The notes: a model not told the origin generated them from the letters alone. Shown: positions 1 through 7,054, counted from the first letter of the stretch. The stretch is 8,474 nucleotides of DNA from Hydrogenophaga sp. (GCA_030684755.1 JAUXXN010000032.1:1-8474); one strand, 5' to 3'. Numbers and translations: made by a program.

Positions 1-1508
1 ACGCGGTGCACTTCTACCACCTGCACGCGCTGGACTGGGTGGACGTGATTTCCGCCCTGAAGGCCGACCCGAAGAAGACCAGCGACCTGCAACACCTGGT
101 GTCGCCCGCGCACCCGATGTCGTCGCCGGGTTACTTCCGCGATGTGCAAAACCGCCTGAAGAAGTTCGTTGAGAGCGGCCAGCTCGGGCCGTTTGCCAAC
201 GGCTACTGGGGCTCCAAGGCCTATGTGTTGCCAGCCGAAGCCAATTTGATGGCCGTGACGCATTACTTGGAAGCGCTGGACTTGCAAAAAGAGTGGGTGA
301 AGGTGCACACCGTTTTTGGCGGGAAAAACCCGCACCCGAACTACATGGTGGGTGGTGTGCCCTGCGCCATCAACATCGGCGGTGATGGCGCGTCCGGTGC
401 GCCCATCAATATGGAGCGCTTGAACTTCGTTGAAGCCCGCATCAAAGAGATGATCGACTTCAACAACAACGTCTACATCCCCGACGTGTTGGCCATTGGC
501 ACCATTTACAAGAACGCCGGTTGGCTGTACGGCGGCGGGCTGGCCGCCACCAACGTGGCCGATTACGGCACCTACGAGAAAGTGCCTTACGACTTCAGCA
601 CCCACCAACTGCCCGGCGGCGTGATTCTGGATGGCAACTGGGACAAGATCCACGAAATCGACCTGCGCGACCCCGAGCAGGTGCAAGAGTTCGTGAGCCA
701 CAGCTGGTACAAATACGCCGACGAAAACAAGGGACTGCACCCTTGGGACGGCGTGACCGAAGCCAACTACAACCCCGAAGGCCCGAACTTCAAGGGCACG
801 CGCACCAAGATTGAGGCGGTGGACGAGTCGGCCAAATACTCTTGGATAAAGGCACCGCGCTGGCGCGGTCACGCGGTTGAAGTGGGCCCGCTGTCGCGCT
901 ACATCTTGGGTTATGTGCACGCATCGCAAGGCAACAAGTATTGCCAGCGCGTGAAAGAACAGGTGGACGCGTCCGCCGTGGCCATCAACAGCGCCATTCC
1001 CAAGGCGCTGGGTCTGCCGGAAACCAATTTCACGCTCAAGCAACTGCTGCCCACCACCATTGGCCGCACCCTGGCCCGTGCGCTGGAAAGCCAGTATTGC
1101 GGCGAGATGATGATGGACGACTTCCGCCAGATGGTGCAGAACATCAAGAACGGCGACAGCAGCACCGCCAACGTGGAGAAGTGGGACCCGGCTACCTGGC
1201 CCAAAGAAGCCAAAGGCGTGGGCTCGGTGGCTGCGCCGCGCGGCATGTTGGGCCACTGGATCAAGATCAAGGACGGCAAGATCGAGAACTACCAGTGCGT
1301 GGTGCCCACCACCTGGAACGGCTCACCACGCGACACCAAGGGCCAGATCGGCGCCTTCGAGGCCAGCCTGATGAACACGCCCATGGTCAACCCCGAGCAG
1401 CCGCTGGAGATTTTGCGCACGCTGCACAGCTTTGACCCCTGCCTGGCTTGTTCCACCCACGTGATGAGCGAAGACGGCCAAGAAATGAGCCGCGTCACGG
1501 TCCGCTAA
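1..1508 (+). CDS. hoxG: [NiFe]-hydrogenase large (catalytic) subunit, 5' part cut off by window edge
   Basis: This is the catalytic subunit that holds the NiFe(CN)2CO site and oxidises H2 on the periplasmic face of the membrane. The frame is open from the first base, and the first visible residues ([14 protein letters not shown]) are internal, so the start and the N-terminal CxxC nickel ligands lie upstream; roughly 100-120 residues are missing. Visible landmarks are [16 protein letters not shown] (from about 327), [26 protein letters not shown], and APRGMLGHW, whose arginine at 1239-1241 matches the conserved active-site canopy arginine. The second ligand motif, DPCLACSTH, is at 1434-1460. 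Cleavage after its histidine would release the 15-residue peptide [15 protein letters not shown]. Most of the sequence closely resembles C. necator HoxG as I recall it, which supports the O2-tolerant membrane-bound type (hupL in rhizobial naming). The protease that removes the peptide is encoded at 2550. Confidence 0.97.
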   Translation, partial: AVHFYHLHALDWVDVISALKADPKKTSDLQHLVSPAHPMSSPGYFRDVQNRLKKFVESGQLGPFANGYWGSKAYVLPAEANLMAVTHYLEALDLQKEWVKVHTVFGGKNPHPNYMVGGVPCAINIGGDGASGAPINMERLNFVEARIKEMIDFNNNVYIPDVLAIGTIYKNAGWLYGGGLAATNVADYGTYEKVPYDFSTHQLPGGVILDGNWDKIHEIDLRDPEQVQEFVSHSWYKYADENKGLHPWDGVTEANYNPEGPNFKGTRTKIEAVDESAKYSWIKAPRWRGHAVEVGPLSRYILGYVHASQGNKYCQRVKEQVDASAVAINSAIPKALGLPETNFTLKQLLPTTIGRTLARALESQYCGEMMMDDFRQMVQNIKNGDSSTANVEKWDPATWPKEAKGVGSVAAPRGMLGHWIKIKDGKIENYQCVVPTTWNGSPRDTKGQIGAFEASLMNTPMVNPEQPLEILRTLHSFDPCLACSTHVMSEDGQEMSRVTVR

Positions 1509-1535
1509 CACCCACCAAAAAACGAGGAGAAACAC

Positions 1536-1754
1536 ATGCAATTGAAAAACATTCGTCGAGCCACCGCAACCGCCCTGCTGGCCGGTGCGACCAGCGCAGC
1601 CCAGGCCCATGGAGGTCATGGACCGCACGAGCTGTGGGACATGCTCACGCACGCGGTCGGTTTGGAACAGGGACTGATCCTGTTGGCGCTGGTCGTCGGC
1701 GTTCTGGCGGTTCGCCGCTGGCGCGCCCGCCGAAATCAGACCAAGGCCTTGTAA
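1536..1754 (+). CDS. Small exported single-span membrane protein of unknown function
   Basis: A 72-residue protein that I do not recognise as a named family. It has a good ribosome site (GAGGAGA at 1524-1530) and lies 27 bases after hoxG and 27 bases before the cytochrome gene, so it is translated within the operon. Residues 1-24 look like a Sec signal peptide: a basic start (KNIRR), a hydrophobic Ala/Leu stretch, and an AQA cleavage site before His25. The predicted mature protein begins HGGHGPHELWDMLTH, with four histidines in its first 15 residues. It then has a short hydrophobic span (about 43-59) and a basic end (RRWRARR) that would keep the C-terminus in the cytoplasm. The mature start, with His right after the cleavage site and a GHG motif, and the following H-x(3)-GL pattern faintly recall the N-terminus of HupE/UreJ nickel permeases. 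hupE, which rhizobial clusters carry after hupD, is absent here. The function is unknown; a metal-binding or assembly role is speculative. Confidence 0.8.
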   Translation: MQLKNIRRATATALLAGATSAAQAHGGHGPHELWDMLTHAVGLEQGLILLALVVGVLAVRRWRARRNQTKAL

Positions 1755-1781
1755 CCCCGCCGTCTTCAGCAGGAGCCCGCT

Positions 1782-2531
1782 ATGTCCCCACTGTCTGCCC
1801 AAGAACTGGCCCAACAGCGCCTGGCCGATGTCACCGGCATCGATGAGAGCGCGGTCGCGCACGGCCAGTCCACCAAGTCGGTCTATGTGTACGAAGCGCC
1901 GGTGCGCGTCTGGCACTGGGTCAACGTCGCGGCCATCACCGTGCTGTGCATCACCGGCTACTTCATCGGCGTGCCGCTGCCGACCATGCCGGGCGAGGCC
2001 ATCGACAACTACCTGATGGGCTACATCCGCTTCGCGCACTTCACGGCCGGGTACATCTTGGCTATTGGTTTGCTCGGGCGCGCTTACTGGGCCATCGTGG
2101 GCAACCACCATGCGCGCGAACTGTTTTGGGTGCCGCTGTTCCAGAAGGCTTACTGGAAAGAGGTGTTCAAGATGCTGCTGTGGTACCTGTTCATCGTGCC
2201 CAAGCCCAACCAGTACGTGGGCCACAACCCGCTGGCCCGGTTCGCGATGTTCAGTGGTTTTCTGATGTTGACCCTCTTCATGATCGTGACCGGCTTCGCG
2301 CTGTACGGGGAAGGCACCCAATCTGGCTCTTGGGCGCACACGCTGTTCACCAGTTGGGTGATTCCGCTGTTCGGCCAGAGCCAAGACGTGCACACCTGGC
2401 ACCGCATGGGCATGTGGGCCATGATCATTTTTGTGATCCTGCACGTGTACGCCGCGATCCGCGAAGACATCATGGGTCGCCAGTCCATCGTGTCCACGAT
2501 GATCTCGGGCAGCCGAACATTCAAAGACTGA
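1782..2531 (+). CDS. hoxZ: Ni/Fe-hydrogenase b-type cytochrome subunit
   Basis: This is the di-heme membrane cytochrome b (HoxZ/HupC) that anchors the hydrogenase dimer and passes its electrons to quinone. The 249-residue length is normal for the family. It has four hydrophobic spans at about 44-64, 84-106, 152-175 and 208-227. Heme-ligand candidates are His45 (in PVRVWHWVN), His86 (in RFAHFTAGY), and His207 with His221 (HTWHRMGMW and ILHVYAAIRED, 14 apart); the spacing fits the family. His204 is a further conserved histidine. The start at ATG 1782 follows AGGAG at 1771-1775 with six bases between. The soluble N-terminal stretch (residues 1-33) is slightly longer than minimal family members. 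It is also called hupC. Confidence 0.96.
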   Translation: MSPLSAQELAQQRLADVTGIDESAVAHGQSTKSVYVYEAPVRVWHWVNVAAITVLCITGYFIGVPLPTMPGEAIDNYLMGYIRFAHFTAGYILAIGLLGRAYWAIVGNHHARELFWVPLFQKAYWKEVFKMLLWYLFIVPKPNQYVGHNPLARFAMFSGFLMLTLFMIVTGFALYGEGTQSGSWAHTLFTSWVIPLFGQSQDVHTWHRMGMWAMIIFVILHVYAAIREDIMGRQSIVSTMISGSRTFKD

Positions 2532-2549
2532 CAGGCTGGACGCTCCGCC

Positions 2550-3326
2550 ATGCACTTTTATCCGAATGAAACCGCCGGGAACCCCGGTGGGGGCACACCC
2601 ACCCAGCCGCAGACCATCGTGGTGTTGGGCATTGGCAACCTGCTCTGGGCCGACGAGGGCTTTGGTGTGCGCTGCATCGAAGCGCTGCAACGCCGCTATG
2701 AGTTTGCCGAACACGTGTCGCTCATCGACGGCGGCACGCAGGGCCTGTACCTGATCCAGCATGTGCAGGCGGCCGACGCGCTGCTGATCTTCGACGCCAT
2801 CGACTACGGCCTGGTGCCTGGCACGCTGAAACAGGTGCGCGACGACGCCGTGCCGCGCTTCATGGGCGCCAAAAAGATGAGCTTGCACCAGACCGGCTTT
2901 CAGGAAGTGCTGTCGCTGGCCACGTTCACCGGCAAGTACCCGCAGCAGGTGTTGCTGATCGGTTGCCAGCCGCAGGAGCTGGACGACTACGGCGGCAGCT
3001 TGCGCCCGGTTGTTAAGGCCGCCATGGAAGACGCGTTGGCCCTGGGCGTGGAACAGATCGCTCGCTGGGGTGGCGAGCCTGCGCCGCGCCGCACGCCGCT
3101 GAGCGAACGCGAGGCGGTGACGATGGACGAACTGGCGTTGGCAGCCTACGAGACGCAGCGCCCCGCGCCCGACGCGGCCTGCCGTTTGGGCGACGAACGC
3201 TTTCTGAGAAGCCCCCCCGCGCCGCTTCGCGTCACCCCCCCAGGGGGGCGGCACCAGCCGTCCGGCGAAGCCGGCCCGGCGGTGCCTCCGGGCGAGATCA
3301 CCTCCGGCCACTCTGTGGGGTTTTGA
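2550..3326 (+). CDS. hoxM: Hydrogenase maturation endopeptidase, with aberrant C-terminal extension
   Basis: This is the HupD/HoxM/HybD-family nickel-dependent protease that removes the C-terminal peptide of the large subunit after nickel insertion. The fold signature VVLGIGNLLWADEGFGV covers residues 24-40. Glu36, Asp82 (in IFDAIDYG) and His113 (in SLHQTGF) match E. coli HybD Glu16, Asp62 and His93 in both identity and exact spacing, so the nickel site is intact. The protein is 258 residues against about 200 for the family. Family-like sequence ends near CRLGDERFL (residue 219), and the last 39 residues are Pro/Gly/Arg-rich translation of a GC-rich hairpin repeat. A TGA lies one frame over at 3205-3207, exactly where the normal end would fall, so the original stop may have been lost or shifted. 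The ribosome site is weak, and the start at 2550 gives about 20 extra residues before the first beta-strand. The stop is one base before hoxL. Confidence 0.94.
   Translation: MHFYPNETAGNPGGGTPTQPQTIVVLGIGNLLWADEGFGVRCIEALQRRYEFAEHVSLIDGGTQGLYLIQHVQAADALLIFDAIDYGLVPGTLKQVRDDAVPRFMGAKKMSLHQTGFQEVLSLATFTGKYPQQVLLIGCQPQELDDYGGSLRPVVKAAMEDALALGVEQIARWGGEPAPRRTPLSEREAVTMDELALAAYETQRPAPDAACRLGDERFLRSPPAPLRVTPPGGRHQPSGEAGPAVPPGEITSGHSVGF
3207..3286. repeat. REP-like GC-rich hairpin repeat overlapping the 3' end of hoxM
   Basis: Three palindromic parts lie in tandem. A run of seven C and six G around one A (3235-3248) can fold on itself. GGCACC at 3250-3255 pairs with GGTGCC at 3281-3286, and inside that arm CCGGC-GAA-GCCGG (3262-3274) is a perfect 5-bp stem with a 3-base loop. 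The block starts where hoxM family homology ends. It resembles, from memory, a repeat found many times between genes in Comamonadaceae genomes. No second copy was seen in this window. A transcription terminator is unlikely because no T-run follows and the operon continues. Confidence 0.65.
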
Positions 3327-3327
3327 T

Positions 3328-3633
3328 ATGTGCATCGGCATGCCCATGCAGATCACCGCCATCGAGCCCGGCCACGCCTGGTGTGAAGGCCGTGGCGAGC
3401 GCCGCCGGGTGACCACCGCGCTGGTCGGCACGGTGGCGCCGGGCGACTGGTTGCTGGTGTTCCTGGGCGATGCGCGCGAACACATCAGCGCCGAACGCGC
3501 CGCCGAAGTCAACAGCGCGCTGGACCTCGTGCTGGGCGCCATGCAGGGCTTCGACACCACGGGCGACGCAGGCTTTGTTTTGCCTTCTCAGATGAGCGCC
3601 GAACAGTTGCGGCAGCTGTCCGGCCAGCATTAA
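3328..3633 (+). CDS. hoxL: HypC-family hydrogenase maturation chaperone HupF/HoxL
   Basis: A dedicated HypC-like chaperone thought to carry the Fe(CN)2CO unit from the HypCDE machinery, through the HoxV scaffold, to the large-subunit precursor. The N-terminus MCIGMPMQI contains the invariant Cys2 that becomes N-terminal after methionine removal. LVGTVAPGDWLLVFLG (residues 32-47) is the central HypC beta-barrel strand pair. At residue 45 there is Phe where ordinary HypC has a conserved His (VHVG), and the following DARE and a tail of about 40 residues also separate HupF/HoxL from HypC. The length of 101 fits HupF. The start at 3328 is fixed by Cys2. It has only a weak GTGGGG as ribosome site and starts one base after the hoxM stop, so translational coupling to hoxM is likely. 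Confidence 0.95.
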   Translation: MCIGMPMQITAIEPGHAWCEGRGERRRVTTALVGTVAPGDWLLVFLGDAREHISAERAAEVNSALDLVLGAMQGFDTTGDAGFVLPSQMSAEQLRQLSGQH

Positions 3634-3653
3634 AAATCAATCAGGAGAACTTC

Positions 3654-4154
3654 ATGAACACCGCCGTTGCCGAACCCAGTCGGGCCTTTGCCCTGCCTCT
3701 GCCCGACACCAACCCCGCGCCGCCGCTGGTGATGCGCCTCGCGCGCGACTTCGGCGCTGCCTGGGTCGATGAGACCACCGTGGCCGCTTGGAGCGCGGGC
3801 GGCGGCGACCGCGTGGTGCTGCTCGCTGGCGACCCGGTGCGTTTCCCCGAAGGGCAGGACGTGGCCGCTGTGTTGCCCGAGCTGATGAAGAGCTTTCCGA
3901 GCCGCTTTCAAATCGCCGTGGTGCCGCGTGACCACGAGGACGCGGTGGCGCGCCGTTACGGCTCACAGCGCTGGCCCACGCTGCTGTTTTTCCGCGATGG
4001 CCAGTACGTCACCGCCATCGCCGGCATGCAGGACTGGGATGTGTACTTGAGCGGCGTGGCCGCCGCGCTCGCCATGCCGCCCTCGCGGGCACCCACCATC
4101 GGCATCCCGGTGGTGAGCAAGACCGGTGCAGCGAGCGACAGCGGCTGCCATTGA
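3654..4154 (+). CDS. hoxO: Hydrogenase accessory protein HoxO/HupG (HyaE family, thioredoxin-like)
   Basis: A HyaE-family protein; relatives bind the Tat signal peptide of the hydrogenase small subunit and are thought to hold it until maturation is complete. The thioredoxin-like fold is visible as strands DRVVLLAG (about 52-59), FQIAVVP (85-91), RWPTLLFFRDG (106-116, carrying the cis-proline position Pro108) and a final helix. No CxxC redox motif is present; the single cysteine is Cys165, second from the end, so oxidoreductase activity is not expected, as is usual in this family. The length of 166 includes an N-terminal extension of about 25 residues and a low-complexity tail. AGGAG at 3643-3647 supports ATG 3654. 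The same family is hupG in rhizobia. Confidence 0.92.
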   Translation: MNTAVAEPSRAFALPLPDTNPAPPLVMRLARDFGAAWVDETTVAAWSAGGGDRVVLLAGDPVRFPEGQDVAAVLPELMKSFPSRFQIAVVPRDHEDAVARRYGSQRWPTLLFFRDGQYVTAIAGMQDWDVYLSGVAAALAMPPSRAPTIGIPVVSKTGAASDSGCH

Positions 4155-4180
4155 ACCAAACGACCACCCAGAGGACACCC

Positions 4181-5062
4181 ATGAAAGACTTCCCCATTCC
4201 GCTGGTGGCCATTGGCCCGGGCACGCAGATAGAAGACGAGGCGCTGGACTACCTGCCCATGCCCAAAGACATGGACACCTACCGCCCGCCGGTGCTGCCC
4301 GAGCCTGAAGACCTGACCGGATGCGATGCGGCCCGCGTGGTGCTGGACCAGGTGCTGGCGCTGCTGGACCGCACAGCCGAGCGCGGCCCGGGCGGCCAGG
4401 TGTCGCTGACCGCATTGCCGGCGGCCGACTTGCGGCTGGTGAACCAGATCATGGGCGAGGGCGAGGCCAGCGCCTTGGTGCGCGAAGAAGACGGCGCACT
4501 GGAGGTGCGTGTTCAAGAATCGGTGTTGACGGGCGTGTGGCGCCTCATCACCTTCCGCACCGTGGATGGCGTGCGCGCGTTGATCGACGATGTGATTGAG
4601 GTTGGCCCGGTGCCCGCGCTGCTGCGCGCCATGGCGGTGGACGATGTGTGGCCGCAGGGCGCCATGCCGCAGTGGGCCGGTCCGCTGCCGCCCAACGTGC
4701 AGAACGCGCCCCTGCTGGTGGAAGAAATCTGCGACCAGGCGGCCAGCTGGAAACCGGGCCAGACGCCGCACGTGGTCAACCTCACGCTGTTGCCGGTCAC
4801 GCCCGAAGACATCGGTTTTCTCGATCACCACCTGGGCACTGGCCGCGTGTTGATGCTGTCACGCGGGTACGGCAACTGCCGCATCTCCAACACGCGCTTG
4901 CCGAACTGCTGGCGCGTGGTGTACTACAACTCCGTGGACAAAGTGATTCTCAACACGGTCGAGGTGGTGGACATGCCCGAAGTGGCCATGGCCGCGCCCG
5001 AAGACCTGCGCGATTCGCACGAGCGCCTGGCCGATGTGATGAACTACCTTGAGTCGGTGTGA
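4181..5062 (+). CDS. hoxQ: Hydrogenase accessory protein HoxQ/HupH (HyaF family)
   Basis: A HupH/HyaF-family accessory protein that, in C. necator, works with HoxO on the small subunit before Tat export; its biochemical activity is not firmly known. The protein starts MKDFPIPLVAIGPGTQ, typical of the family, and is 293 residues long. The N-terminal part (about 45-110) holds LLDRTAERGPGGQVSLTALP and a QIMGEGE motif. The C-terminal HupH domain (about 140-290) holds SRGYGNCRIS with Cys233, then WRVVYYNSVDKVILNTVEV, the best conserved stretch. I chose ATG 4181, preceded by AGAGGA at 4170-4175, over an in-frame TTG at 4151 that overlaps hoxO. The gap to hoxO is 26 bases. The neighbouring hoxO is its usual partner. 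Confidence 0.94.
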   Translation: MKDFPIPLVAIGPGTQIEDEALDYLPMPKDMDTYRPPVLPEPEDLTGCDAARVVLDQVLALLDRTAERGPGGQVSLTALPAADLRLVNQIMGEGEASALVREEDGALEVRVQESVLTGVWRLITFRTVDGVRALIDDVIEVGPVPALLRAMAVDDVWPQGAMPQWAGPLPPNVQNAPLLVEEICDQAASWKPGQTPHVVNLTLLPVTPEDIGFLDHHLGTGRVLMLSRGYGNCRISNTRLPNCWRVVYYNSVDKVILNTVEVVDMPEVAMAAPEDLRDSHERLADVMNYLESV

Positions 5063-5086
5063 CGTTTCCACCCAGCCCGCCACACC

Positions 5087-5317
5087 ATGAGCAATGACCG
5101 CTTTGAAGGTTTTGAAGGCTCGTACCTGGGCAACCGCGATGTGCTGCGCCCCGGTTCGCGGCTCGAATGCAAAATTTGCTGGTGGGTCTACGACCCAGCG
5201 CAAGGCGACCCGCAGTGGCAGATTGGCCCCGGCACGCCGTTCGCCGACTTGCCCGCGCACTGGCGCTGCCCGAACTGCGACGGCGATGCCGAGCAATTCC
5301 TGATGCTGACGGATTGA
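5087..5317 (+). CDS. hoxR: Rubredoxin-type protein HoxR/HupI
   Basis: A 76-residue rubredoxin dedicated to hydrogenase maturation. The iron is held by two pairs, Cys28-x2-Cys31 (CKICWWVYDP) and Cys61-x2-Cys64 (WRCPNCDG). Trp32 replaces the glycine that follows the second cysteine in classic rubredoxins. The first 24 residues form an extension in front of the rubredoxin fold. In C. necator, HoxR is needed for proper small-subunit FeS cluster assembly at elevated oxygen, which fits an O2-tolerant enzyme; this is family knowledge. No clear Shine-Dalgarno sequence precedes ATG 5087 (24 bases after hoxQ), so coupling to hoxQ translation is likely. It is also called hupI. Confidence 0.96.
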   Translation: MSNDRFEGFEGSYLGNRDVLRPGSRLECKICWWVYDPAQGDPQWQIGPGTPFADLPAHWRCPNCDGDAEQFLMLTD

Positions 5318-5318
5318 A

Positions 5319-5894
5319 ATGAACCCCTTGCCGAAAAACCCCACCAGCAGCCCGGCAGAGCCGGTTCTGCGGTGTGCGCTGGAGGCGCGCGTGCAGACCC
5401 TTGTGGACTTCTACCGCCACGTGCAGACCGAACGCATGGTGGGCATCCCCTTGCTGAACACCGCGTTGTGCGTTGAGGCGGTGGGCTTCAAATGGGCGGA
5501 TGCTGCTGAAGAGGGCTCAGATTCCGTGACCGAATCCGTGGCCGAGGGCGTGCTGATCACACCCTGGTTCATGAGTCTGCTGCGCCTGCCTGCGGTCAAT
5601 TTACCGCACGGCAACCGGGTGGGGCGCAGCGTGGTGCGCGACTTCGGCAGCGAGCGTTTTGATTTCATCGGCGCGCACGACCCCGCCGTCGGGTACCACG
5701 AGACCTGCGCGTTGTTCTCCCCCATGAACGGTTTCACCAGTCAGCAACTGGCGCGTGAGACCGCGCTAGCCTCTCTGGCGCTGGTCCGGCCCGCACCCGA
5801 AGCCGACGTGGTGGCGCCCATCGCGGTCGAGCCGGTGCCACCGCGACGAGCGTTCTTCATGGCCCGCCGCCCGGATGTGGGAGCCGCCGCATGA
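5319..5894 (+). CDS. hoxT: Hydrogenase assembly chaperone HoxT/HupJ (HybE family)
   Basis: A HybE/HupJ-family chaperone for hydrogenase small-subunit assembly and Tat proofreading. It shows the family motifs RVQTLVDFYRHVQTERMVGIPLLN (starting near residue 28), VLITPWFMSLLRLP (about 83-96), FSPMNGF (about 136) and the RRAFFMARR segment near the C-terminus. It is 191 residues long with a Ser/Pro-rich start and an Ala/Val/Pro linker before the terminal segment. It begins one base after the hoxR stop and overlaps hoxV by ATGA, so hoxR-hoxT-hoxV are probably translationally coupled. In C. necator, HoxT acts together with HoxR under high oxygen. It is also called hupJ. Confidence 0.93.
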   Translation: MNPLPKNPTSSPAEPVLRCALEARVQTLVDFYRHVQTERMVGIPLLNTALCVEAVGFKWADAAEEGSDSVTESVAEGVLITPWFMSLLRLPAVNLPHGNRVGRSVVRDFGSERFDFIGAHDPAVGYHETCALFSPMNGFTSQQLARETALASLALVRPAPEADVVAPIAVEPVPPRRAFFMARRPDVGAAA

Positions 5895-7054
5895 CCACCG
5901 CGCTGTCCTCACTGGCCGGTAGCCTGCGCGTGTCTCCGGGTGCGCCGCTGCCGCAGGCCCTGCAAAGCAGCCGCACCGACTGGGCGCCGCGCCTGGCCCA
6001 AGGTCAGCTGGTGAGCGCTTTGCCCGGCCTGATGGCCAGCCTGTTCAACCTCTGCAGCCACGCGCACCGCCTGTGTTCGCAGCTCGCCATCGAAGCCGCA
6101 GCGCCCGGCCTGTTGCCCGCGCCCCAACAGGTGGCGCAGCGCCTGCGCACCGAAACCGCGCAAGAGCACATCCGCCGCATCGGCCTGGACTGGCCGCGCC
6201 TGCTGGCCGCCCATGCGCACGGGCCGTGGGTCGCCCAGGGGCAGGCCGCGCTGCAGGTGTGCCCGCTGCTCGCACCCACCGCCGGGGTCGACCCCTGGCC
6301 CGCCACGCTGATCTGGCTACACACTCAACTGCTACAGATGCCGCCCCAAATGTGGCTTAGCGCTTGGGATGCTTGCGGCGCCGAGGGGCTGCACGACTGG
6401 AGCCTGCGCCACACCGGCTGGCTGCCCGCCTTGTTGCGTGCTGCGCGCGAGGCCGACACGTCGGTGCCGCTGGACCCGGCCACCGCGCTGCGTGCCCACG
6501 CAAACATGTTTGACCAACAGACCCTGTCTGGTGCGCTGGCTCTGCGCCCCGGTTTTGCGCTGCATCCCGAGTGGCAAGGGGCCAGCGCGCACACCGGCAG
6601 CTGGACGCGTTTGAACGGCTTGGCCGCCCCCCTGCGACTCACCCCTTGGGCTCTGCTGGGCAGCCGCATCGCCGAGCTGATCCGCTTGTGCCTGCCCGAC
6701 GCACCGGGCCAGAACGGTGGGGGCTGGCTGTCTTTCGGCTCGCTCCCCACCGGGCCGCGCCAAGGCATGGCTTGGGTGGAGATGGCGCGCGGTCTGCTCG
6801 TGCACCAGGTGTCGATCGAAGAAGCGGCGAGCGAGGCCCCCGCGCGCGTGGCAACCTGCCGCGTGCTTGCGCCCACCGAATGGAATTTCCATCCGCAGGG
6901 TGTGGTGGCGCAGCACATTGCCGCACTGGATGCAGATCGGCCTGCCGAAGACGTGGCGCGCCGCGTGCGCCTGCTCATGGCCGCGTTCGATCCCTGCGTG
7001 CCGTTTGAGGTGACACCTGCGCTGCCTGCTGTTCGGGAGGCCCAACATGCATGA
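5891..7054 (+). CDS. hoxV: Hydrogenase cofactor scaffold HoxV/HupK
   Basis: HoxV/HupK is a degenerate relative of the large subunit. In C. necator it has been shown to act as a scaffold for the Fe(CN)2CO intermediate on its way to HoxG. The relationship is visible at both ends. LFNLCSHAHRLCSQLAIEA (from residue 51) parallels the large-subunit RxCGxCxxxH segment and keeps Cys55, His57, His59 and Cys62. FDPCVPFEV near the C-terminus keeps Asp-Pro-Cys369 of the large-subunit [10 protein letters not shown] motif but has lost the second cysteine and the cleavage histidine, so no peptide is removed. It is 387 residues long, normal for the family. ATG 5891 lies in an ATGA overlap with hoxT, and the end overlaps hypA by eight bases. 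The middle is Ala/Leu/Pro-rich and poorly conserved, as is usual. Confidence 0.93.
   Translation: MTTALSSLAGSLRVSPGAPLPQALQSSRTDWAPRLAQGQLVSALPGLMASLFNLCSHAHRLCSQLAIEAAAPGLLPAPQQVAQRLRTETAQEHIRRIGLDWPRLLAAHAHGPWVAQGQAALQVCPLLAPTAGVDPWPATLIWLHTQLLQMPPQMWLSAWDACGAEGLHDWSLRHTGWLPALLRAAREADTSVPLDPATALRAHANMFDQQTLSGALALRPGFALHPEWQGASAHTGSWTRLNGLAAPLRLTPWALLGSRIAELIRLCLPDAPGQNGGGWLSFGSLPTGPRQGMAWVEMARGLLVHQVSIEEAASEAPARVATCRVLAPTEWNFHPQGVVAQHIAALDADRPAEDVARRVRLLMAAFDPCVPFEVTPALPAVREAQHA

Noticed and set aside
3235..3248. C-run/G-run palindrome as a rho-independent terminator after hoxM
   Set aside because: No T-run follows, it lies inside the open frame, and the next operon gene starts 80 bases later.
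1323..3560. A 745-codon open frame on the minus strand antisense to hoxG-end, hoxZ, hoxM and hoxL
   Set aside because: It lies opposite several genes with firm family motifs and codon bias. Its translation is a His/Arg/Ala-rich low-complexity product of GC-rich DNA with no recognisable domain.
3328..3633. Calling the 101-residue HypC-like protein hypC itself
   Set aside because: The Phe at the HypC His position, the DARE motif, the longer tail and the place between the protease and hoxO all indicate HupF/HoxL; the true hypC is expected downstream of hypB/hypF.
3654..4154. HoxO as an active thioredoxin
   Set aside because: It has no CxxC motif; its only cysteine is the penultimate residue. 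The HyaE family is known to lack the redox pair.
4151..4180. TTG start for hoxQ giving ten extra residues and an overlap with hoxO
   Set aside because: ATG 4181 has a Shine-Dalgarno-like AGAGGA in front and gives the family-typical N-terminus MKDFPIPL.
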